This document shows, piece by piece, positions 58,599-64,000 of a DNA stretch of 64,000 nucleotides; the stretch's first letter is position 1, and every line of letters begins with the position of its first letter. The DNA comes from Litoribacter ruber (lineage in GTDB: Bacteria > Bacteroidota > Bacteroidia > Cytophagales > Cyclobacteriaceae). A program made the position numbers and the translations under genes. The notes under the pieces are model-generated. The model worked only from the letters and a program-made list of their open reading frames with translations. It was not told where the DNA came from and made no database searches. The stretch is from positions 1 to 64,000 of the forward strand of contig NZ_JAHBGI010000007.1 in assembly GCF_018500185.1 (NCBI RefSeq). Direction: 5' to 3'.

Positions 58599-59369
58599 AT
58601 GAAAAGGACAAATAGAAGTAACAGCAACCTGACCCTGGGCATGATATTTTTAATTATCGGGCTGGTTTTGCTTTTGAAAACGATGGGATTCCTCTTTCCA
58701 TCCTGGCTACTTACCTGGCCGATGATCCTAATTGTGATCGGGGTGATCAACCTTGTAAGACATGAACTGCAAAGCTGGTTTGGTTTTGCCATGGTGCTTC
58801 TCGGAGGCTTTTTCCTTATCAAAAGAGAAGTGGGGATACCCGTCGAGGTAGAGCCCTACATTTTACCGGCGGTATTTATTCTTTTGGGCTTCTTTTTTAT
58901 CCTCAACCAAAGCAGAAGGGGTTCATTACCATTGTATGATTTTGAAAACTTTGGAAAAACAAAAAATGCGGGTTTTGAAGAAGCTACTTATGCCAAACCA
59001 CAGCCTGATAATATAAGCGGTAGAACCATGGACGATTACATCAATGCCCAGGCGCTGTTTTCAGGAGTGGAGAAAAGATGCTTCACCAAAAACTTCCAAG
59101 GCGGTAAGATTTCGGCCATTTTCGGTGGGGTGGACATCGATTTTTCCAACGCTGATCTGGAAGGGGAGGCCGTGATGAATGTGGAGATAGCCTTTGGAGG
59201 GGTAAAGTTGATTATTCCCCCTCATTGGGATGTGGATATCAATGTAAGTAATATCGCGGCTGGGATTGAAGACAAGCGCTCATTTCCACACACCAAGCCT
59301 GACCCGACCAAGGTGCTTCGGATCAACGGAACCATGATTTTCGGAGGGTTAGAACTTAGGTCCTTCTGA
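58599..59369 (+). CDS. LiaF-like membrane protein (DUF5668/cell-wall-active antibiotic response domain)
   Basis: 256 residues from ATG 58599 (MKRTNRSNSNLTLGMIFL). Four helices in the first 110 residues (LGMIFLIIGLVLLLKTMGFL, WLLTWPMILIVIGVINLV, FAMVLLGGFFLI, ILPAVFILLGFFFIL), then a beta-helix-like domain (FGGVDIDFSNADLEGEAVMNVEIAFGGVKLIIPPHWDVDINVSN compared in part) as in LiaF/VraT regulators. It probably controls the downstream histidine kinase at the membrane. Its TGA overlaps the ATG of the kinase by one base. Confidence 0.85.
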   Translation: MKRTNRSNSNLTLGMIFLIIGLVLLLKTMGFLFPSWLLTWPMILIVIGVINLVRHELQSWFGFAMVLLGGFFLIKREVGIPVEVEPYILPAVFILLGFFFILNQSRRGSLPLYDFENFGKTKNAGFEEATYAKPQPDNISGRTMDDYINAQALFSGVEKRCFTKNFQGGKISAIFGGVDIDFSNADLEGEAVMNVEIAFGGVKLIIPPHWDVDINVSNIAAGIEDKRSFPHTKPDPTKVLRINGTMIFGGLELRSF

Positions 59370-60403
59370 TGATGATGCGACTGATGCCAAAAGACTGGGG
59401 TGGGTGGTTGACCTTCTCCGGTTTTTTGATTTTAACATGGGCCGGGTTGGCCTATCTACTCCAATTTTATGGGTTGGACTGGAAGTTTGCCATCTATGAT
59501 GTGCTTTTGCACTTGGCCCTTTTGGCTGTTTCTACTATCGTGTTAGAAAATATTTTCAGGTTTTACCGCCCCCAGCAAGGCAATAAATGGCTGGTCATTG
59601 TCATCCCATTGGTTTTAGGAGTTGTGGGGCTGTTTTTTGGGACTTGGGTTTTGAAGTGGGTTTTTCAAAATGAAGACGCCCGGCAGTTTTGGGAGTTTAT
59701 TCTTCCAGTGAGGGGCTTGGTAATGCTTGTAGTTTTGATTTTTCTCAGCAGGATGTTGATCATGGGCGGGCGAATAATGGAGCAGCAGGCCCTACAAGAA
59801 CATGAAACTTGGCTGGAGAAAACCGCCAAGGAAGCTGAACTGTATCATTTGCGCCAGCAACTCCAGCCCCATTTTCTTTTCAACAGCCTCAACTCCATCA
59901 ATGCCATGCTGAAATCCCAACCGGAAAAGGCCAGGGCAATGATTCTGCAGTTATCTGATTTTTTAAGACAGACTGTCAAAAAAGACCACAAGCTATGGGG
60001 AACGATAGAGGAGGAAATGGCCTACTTGCAGCAGTATTTGGAAATTGAGAAAGTGAGGTTTGGCCACCGCCTGAGCGTACAAGTAAAAGTGGACCCGGCA
60101 GCCAAGGATACCCAGTTGCCACAATTGCTGGTGCAACCCCTGATCGAAAACGCCGTCAAACATGGGCTGTATGGGATGGTGGAGGAAGTAGCTATTGAGG
60201 TGACCGCCAACAGGGAAGGTCATTATTTGGCTATTTCTGTCTCCAATCCTTTTGATTCCTCTCAAAAGAATGGGAAAGGTACAGGATTCGGTCTCGAAGG
60301 CTTGAAAAGAAGGATGTTTTTGATTTTTGGGAGGCACGACCTATTGCAAACGCAAATCGCTGGAGATAACTTTATTGTTACATTGAAAATACCCCAACCA
60401 TGA
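59369..60403 (+). CDS. LytS-type sensor histidine kinase
   Basis: 344 residues. Four membrane helices (about 14-32, 42-60, 75-97, 112-130), a coiled linker, the His_kinase domain with LRQQLQPHFLFNSLNSINAML (phosphorylated His), and an HATPase domain with LLVQPLIENAVKHGLYG and GKGTGFGLEGLKRR. It phosphorylates the LytTR regulator that follows (4-base overlap) and is preceded by the LiaF-like gene: a three-component envelope-stress module by analogy. Confidence 0.92.
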   Translation: MMMRLMPKDWGGWLTFSGFLILTWAGLAYLLQFYGLDWKFAIYDVLLHLALLAVSTIVLENIFRFYRPQQGNKWLVIVIPLVLGVVGLFFGTWVLKWVFQNEDARQFWEFILPVRGLVMLVVLIFLSRMLIMGGRIMEQQALQEHETWLEKTAKEAELYHLRQQLQPHFLFNSLNSINAMLKSQPEKARAMILQLSDFLRQTVKKDHKLWGTIEEEMAYLQQYLEIEKVRFGHRLSVQVKVDPAAKDTQLPQLLVQPLIENAVKHGLYGMVEEVAIEVTANREGHYLAISVSNPFDSSQKNGKGTGFGLEGLKRRMFLIFGRHDLLQTQIAGDNFIVTLKIPQP

Positions 60404-61134
60404 AGGTAATAATTGTCGATGATGAGCCCTTGGCCATTTCACTGATGAAGGAATATCTGGAGGCATTTCCGGAAATTGAAGTTATCCAGACCTGCCAAAA
60501 TGGTTTTGAAGCTTTGAAAGCCATTCAGGAAAGTAAACCAGATCTGGTTTTTTTGGATATTCAGATGCCCAAAATCACTGGACTGGAAATGTTGGAGCTT
60601 TTGGACAACCCTCCGGCTATAGTCTTTACGACCGCTTTCGATGAATATGCCGTGAAGGCATTTGAGGTGAATGCGGTGGATTATCTTTTGAAGCCATTTT
60701 CGCAGGACAGGCTTGCCGTGGCCATTGAAAAGGCAAAGGCAAAAATGGGGAATGGGACTACGGGGCAGGAGCTAAAAGGGCTAGTGGACCATTCTTTTGA
60801 GGAGAAAATGTTCCGAATAGTGGTCAAAACCGGCAGCCATATCAAAGTCATTCCAATTGGGGAGGTGCAGTATGTGGAGGCTTCTGATGATTATATCTGC
60901 ATCCATACGGCTGAAGGCCAGTTTATGAAAACCCAAACGTTGAAGTCCCTGGAAAAACGGCTGGATGAAAAGCAGTTTGTCAGAACCCACCGTTCCTTTC
61001 TGATCAACGTGCAAGAAGTCACCAAGCTGGAGCAGTATGAGAAAGAGGGGTATTTGGTGATATTAAAAAGTGGCGCCAAGATCCCGGTCAGCAAAAGTGG
61101 GTACACGAGATTGAGATCGGTGTTGGGGGGATGA
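60400..61134 (+). CDS. LytTR-type response regulator
   Basis: 244 residues. The receiver has VDDEPLAISLM, phosphorylated Asp in LVFLDIQMP (about 54) and LKPFS. The LytTR DNA-binding domain (about 140-242) has IVVKTGSHIKVIPIGEVQYVEASDDYICIHT, FVRTHRSFLINVQEVTKLE and KIPVSKSGYTRLR. It forms a pair with the LytS-type kinase upstream. A shared bidirectional terminator follows. Confidence 0.93.
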   Translation: MKVIIVDDEPLAISLMKEYLEAFPEIEVIQTCQNGFEALKAIQESKPDLVFLDIQMPKITGLEMLELLDNPPAIVFTTAFDEYAVKAFEVNAVDYLLKPFSQDRLAVAIEKAKAKMGNGTTGQELKGLVDHSFEEKMFRIVVKTGSHIKVIPIGEVQYVEASDDYICIHTAEGQFMKTQTLKSLEKRLDEKQFVRTHRSFLINVQEVTKLEQYEKEGYLVILKSGAKIPVSKSGYTRLRSVLGG

Positions 61135-61137
61135 AAA

Positions 61138-61165
61138 AAACTGTCCCGGGAGTCCAGGACAGTTT
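61138..61165. terminator. Bidirectional terminator between the LytTR and DUF2795 genes
   Basis: AAACTGTCC … GGACAGTTT, a 9-bp perfect stem with A-run before and T-run within; both flanking genes end here in convergent orientation. Confidence 0.8.
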
Positions 61166-61167
61166 GC

Positions 61168-61389
61168 TTAATATTCGTCTTCGTTGAAGAAGAAGTCATC
61201 TTTGGTAGGATAATCAGGCCAGATTTCCTCAATATTTTCATAAGGCTCACCGTCGTCTTCAAGCTCTTGAAGATTTTCCACTACTTCAAGAGGAGCGCCA
61301 GAGCGGATCGCGAAGTCAATCAATTCATCTTTGGTAGCCGGCCATGGAGCATCTTCCAAATAAGACGCTAATTCTAATGTCCAATACAT
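61168..61389 (-). CDS. DUF2795 domain protein
   Basis: 73 residues: MYWTLELASYLEDAPWPATKDELIDFAIRSG, PLEVVENLQELEDDG and an acidic tail. It is small, strongly acidic and conserved in Bacteroidota. A DUF2795-type helical fold is evident from the spacing of hydrophobic residues; the function is unknown. It has a terminator shared with the convergent LytTR gene. Confidence 0.82.
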   Translation of the reverse strand: MYWTLELASYLEDAPWPATKDELIDFAIRSGAPLEVVENLQELEDDGEPYENIEEIWPDYPTKDDFFFNEDEY

Positions 61390-61476
61390 AGTCTTAATAA
61401 TTTAATGTTGTCCGCCTTAACGGATTGCAAAAATATAAATTCTTTTAAGATTTTAAACTTTAACGGATAAATAGTT

Positions 61477-62715
61477 TTAAAGGTCTCTAAGGATATAGTT
61501 TTTCACGTCCACCTTGCGCTTGTAAGAGGCGATTTTGCGCTGCAACATCACATCAAACTTATCCTCAGAAGTGCGGAAATTCTCCGAATTTCCCTTGATG
61601 GTGTCAAGCTCACGCTGGTCCCTGCTGATCAAGTCTTTCAAGAGGTGACTTTTGAGTCTGTTTTGTTCAGCTAGGTCCTTGCCTTCAAAATTATCGTGCT
61701 TGGAGCGGATAAGCCTTTCCAGAAATGCCTTTTCAAATACCACGTCTGCAAAAAAGACGAAGCTTTTGGCGGATTGTTGCGCATCCCTAGGTTTTTTTAT
61801 GGGTAGTTTTTTCCAGTCGGCCTGAAGCTGCTTTGCCGCTTCCAGGTTTTCTTTGCTGGTTGGGGCCTTGGCAAGTTTTTTCATTGCACTAGCCATGGTG
61901 TCTACCTTTTGGATGACCTCCCTAGGCGGCATATAGGACTCGGCTTGCGCTACCCTTTTGTATTTGCTGAAAATACGGTTGTTCAATTTTGAAAACTCAT
62001 CCCATAGGGGTTGGCGTTTTTCTGCAGGTACTTTTCCGGCAGCCTTCCACTCTTTTTGGATGCGTTTGCTTATTTCAAATGCCTGCTTCACATCCCGAAG
62101 CTCAAAAGCTTCCCGGGCCTGGTTGAGCAGGGCTTCGTAATCCTTGATGTTTTCCTCCGCCTGAAGCGCCAACCCGTCAAAGTAGTCCTTTCTGTTGGCA
62201 AAGAAATGCTCAACAGCTTCATTAAACTCACTTTCAATCTCCTCTTCGTGCTCTTTGGCAACGGGGCCGGTTTTGATCCAGCGCAGTTTCAGGTTTTTAA
62301 AAGCCTCAGTGGTTTCCTTCCAATCGGTATTGTTTCTCATGGCTTCAGCCTCAAGAATCAATCCTTTTTTGATTTCAAGGTTTCTGGCACGGTTTGACTG
62401 GATGATTTCCTCCAGGTAAACTTCCAATTGGTTGAGTTCTTCGATTAGGGGAACAAAATTGCCCAATGCGTCATATTGCATGAGCGCATCTCTCAGGTGG
62501 ATGAGTTTCATCAGGAAGGAACCTTTGTTTTGGTTCTCTTCAATATCCTTTTTAAGATTGGCGACCTTTTCTTTGACAAGTTCAAAGCGGTCCTCAAAAT
62601 ATTTGATAGTGGAGGCCTCGTCTTCTTTCACCTCGCCGATGATCCTATCTTCCTGATTTAAAAAGCCCTTAAGGTAGACTTTGCCGTCTTTTATGTATCC
62701 GTATGGATGCTCCAT
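61477..62715 (-). CDS. DUF349 domain protein
   Basis: 412 residues, largely helical and charged. It contains repeats of the DUF349 type (FKNLKLRWIKTGPVAKEHEEEIESEFNEAVEHFFANRK, ISKRIQKEWKAAGKVPAEKRQPLWDEFSKLNNRIF, KQLQADWKKLPIK), each about 75 residues. The family function is unclear; in some bacteria members are linked to antibiotic or stress tolerance. It is divergent from ettA and followed by the DUF2795 gene on the same strand. Confidence 0.88.
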   Translation of the reverse strand: MEHPYGYIKDGKVYLKGFLNQEDRIIGEVKEDEASTIKYFEDRFELVKEKVANLKKDIEENQNKGSFLMKLIHLRDALMQYDALGNFVPLIEELNQLEVYLEEIIQSNRARNLEIKKGLILEAEAMRNNTDWKETTEAFKNLKLRWIKTGPVAKEHEEEIESEFNEAVEHFFANRKDYFDGLALQAEENIKDYEALLNQAREAFELRDVKQAFEISKRIQKEWKAAGKVPAEKRQPLWDEFSKLNNRIFSKYKRVAQAESYMPPREVIQKVDTMASAMKKLAKAPTSKENLEAAKQLQADWKKLPIKKPRDAQQSAKSFVFFADVVFEKAFLERLIRSKHDNFEGKDLAEQNRLKSHLLKDLISRDQRELDTIKGNSENFRTSEDKFDVMLQRKIASYKRKVDVKNYILRDL

Positions 62716-62806
62716 TGTGATCTAATAGGTTGGTGGTTAGTTTTAACTCCAAAGGTGGATTTCCTGCAAATTAATTAATTCAAAAGCATTTATCCTAAGA
62801 AAGCGC

Positions 62807-62814
62807 TATTTTTG
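62807..62814 (+). promoter_or_regulatory. Probable -7 box of ettA
   Basis: TATTTTTG matches TAnnTTTG, 46 bases upstream of the ettA ATG. No TTG at the expected -33 position. Confidence 0.45.
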
Positions 62815-62860
62815 CCATCTTTGTTAGAATTAATTGAAACATAAGATAAAAATAAATTCT

Positions 62861-64000
62861 ATGAGTTCAGAAAAAATCATCTTTTCAATGGCCGGGGTAT
62901 CCAAGATCTATCCCCCTCAAAAAAGAGTTTTAAAAGATATATACCTGTCCTTCTTCTACGGTGCCAAAATTGGTGTGCTGGGTCTGAATGGATCGGGTAA
63001 AAGCTCCCTGTTGCGTATCATTGCGGGTACGGATAAGGAGTTTCAGGGTGAGGTGGTGTGGTCTCAGGGCTATTCCGTGGGCATGCTTGAGCAGGAACCC
63101 CAGCTTGATCCTGGCAAAACTGTCAAAGAAATAGTGGAAGAGGCTGTTTCTGAAACAGTTAATCTTCTGAAGGAATTTGAGGCCATCAACGAAAAATTCA
63201 TGGATCCGGCCGTTCTTGAGGACGCAGATGCGATGGAAAAGCTGATTGAGCAGCAGGGAGAAGTGCAGCAAAAGCTGGATGCCGCCAATGCTTGGGAACT
63301 GGATGTGATGTTGGATAAGGCCATGGATGCCTTGAGACTTCCTCCAAGTGATGCGATCGTAAAGAACCTTTCCGGGGGTGAAAAAAGAAGAGTGGCCCTT
63401 TGCCGTCTTTTGCTTCAGGAACCCGATGTCCTATTGCTGGATGAGCCTACCAACCACTTGGATGCTGAATCAGTGCACTGGTTGGAGCAACATTTGAAAA
63501 ATTATAAGGGAACTGTGATTGCAGTAACCCACGATAGATATTTCCTTGACAACGTTGCCGGTTGGATTTTGGAGCTGGATAGGGGTGAGGGTATTCCTTG
63601 GAAAGGCAACTACTCAAGCTGGCTTGACCAAAAGCAACAGCGCTTGAAGCAAGAGGAAAAAACCGAATCCAAGCGCCAAAAGACGCTAGAAAGGGAATTG
63701 GAGTGGATCAGGATGTCGCCTAAAGCCAAGCAGTCCAAAGGTAAGGCTCGTTTGAATGCCTATGACAAACTTGTAGGAGAGGAAGCAAAGGAAAGAGAAG
63801 CGAAGCTAGAGCTTTACATCCCGCCAGGGCCGCGTTTGGGATCCAAGGTAATCGAGGTGAACAACGTTTCTAAAGCCTATGGGGACAAGTTGCTGTTTGA
63901 TGATTTGTCTTTCAACCTGCCTCAAGGTGGTATTGTGGGGGTTATCGGACCAAACGGTGCGGGTAAATCCACTTTGTTTAAACTGATCACGGGTCAGGAA
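62861..64000 (+). CDS. ettA: Energy-dependent translational throttle protein EttA (ABC-F), incomplete at the window end
   Basis: 380 codons are present; the gene continues beyond 64000. The first ABC domain: [18 protein letters not shown], Walker [14 protein letters not shown], signature [15 protein letters not shown], Walker [21 protein letters not shown], switch [10 protein letters not shown]. An Arg/Lys-rich linker ([17 protein letters not shown]) follows, and the second Walker [11 protein letters not shown] lies at the end of the window. EttA binds the ribosomal E site and gates the first peptide bond according to ATP/ADP ratio. Confidence 0.95.
   Translation, partial: MSSEKIIFSMAGVSKIYPPQKRVLKDIYLSFFYGAKIGVLGLNGSGKSSLLRIIAGTDKEFQGEVVWSQGYSVGMLEQEPQLDPGKTVKEIVEEAVSETVNLLKEFEAINEKFMDPAVLEDADAMEKLIEQQGEVQQKLDAANAWELDVMLDKAMDALRLPPSDAIVKNLSGGEKRRVALCRLLLQEPDVLLLDEPTNHLDAESVHWLEQHLKNYKGTVIAVTHDRYFLDNVAGWILELDRGEGIPWKGNYSSWLDQKQQRLKQEEKTESKRQKTLERELEWIRMSPKAKQSKGKARLNAYDKLVGEEAKEREAKLELYIPPGPRLGSKVIEVNNVSKAYGDKLLFDDLSFNLPQGGIVGVIGPNGAGKSTLFKLITGQE

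Overview
The window looks like a chromosomal segment of a Cytophagales bacterium (Bacteroidota), most like the Cyclobacteriaceae. Reasons: low-to-moderate GC, promoter -7 boxes of the TAnnTTTG type, Bacteroidota-restricted families (DUF4199, DUF3078, DUF4221, DUF5687, DUF6266, DUF2795, DUF3108), the gene order L13-S9-S2-EF-Ts, and a tmRNA whose tag reads GESNYAMAA. Placement below order level is inference. Nothing indicates a plasmid or prophage; most of the window is housekeeping sequence with small accessory and repeat-rich insertions.

Layout. 0-5 kb: the last bases of a 5S rRNA and its terminator, then an operon of a catalytically dead dihydroorotase homologue, two DUF4199 membrane proteins and two glycosyltransferases, with a convergent methyltransferase. 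5.5-9.7 kb: a MacA/MacB/TolC-like tripartite exporter without a local ATPase. 9.7-11.7 kb: a minus-strand operon of an SPFH protein, two small membrane proteins and an Arc-type ribbon-helix-helix protein. 11.9-14 kb: a DUF4221 lipoprotein with an apparent frameshift in its signal peptide, a DUF3784 protein and a nucleotidyltransferase with an unusual tail. 14-24.7 kb: fabG, a tricorn-like protease, lpdA, a GDPD lipoprotein, threonine aldolase, rarA and an orphan coiled-coil protein. 24.9-29.4 kb: a DUF5687/ABC exporter, a small protein, a fasciclin lipoprotein and ssrA. 29.5-39.5 kb: DUF481, dnaX (gamma, plus tau through a shift on a 10-A run), DUF3078, a LysM transglycosylase, an O-methyltransferase, an M16 peptidase, aminopeptidase P and a dicarboxylate-type symporter. 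39.6-42.1 kb: the clearest accessory island, with an MNT/HEPN pair, a DUF6266 protein and a second MNT gene separated by five copies of a double-hairpin repeat. 42.2-45.9 kb: tsf, rpsB, rpsI, rplM, rluA. 46-51 kb: three beta-barrel genes, a PhoR/PhoB-type two-component system and DUF3108. 51-56.5 kb: recA, a PKD lipoprotein, a decayed toxin-antitoxin locus sitting between two copies of the 3' end of an anion-transporter gene, that transporter and an ABC permease. 56.6-64 kb: queA, ispD, a LiaF-like/LytS/LytTR operon, DUF2795, DUF349 and the start of ettA, which runs off the end.

The most interesting signals lie between and at the ends of genes: (i) the decayed toxin-antitoxin locus flanked by a duplicated transporter 3' end; (ii) the repeat-bounded cassettes at 39.7-42.1 kb, where one repeat has replaced the C-terminus of the HEPN protein; (iii) a second repeat family, often in large inverted pairs, that supplies stop codons and tails to host genes; (iv) four intergenic tracts with a 7-bp period; (v) the dnaX frameshift; and (vi) the SPFH/ribbon-helix-helix operon with a palindrome at its promoter. 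All homology statements come from reading motifs; no database search was run.
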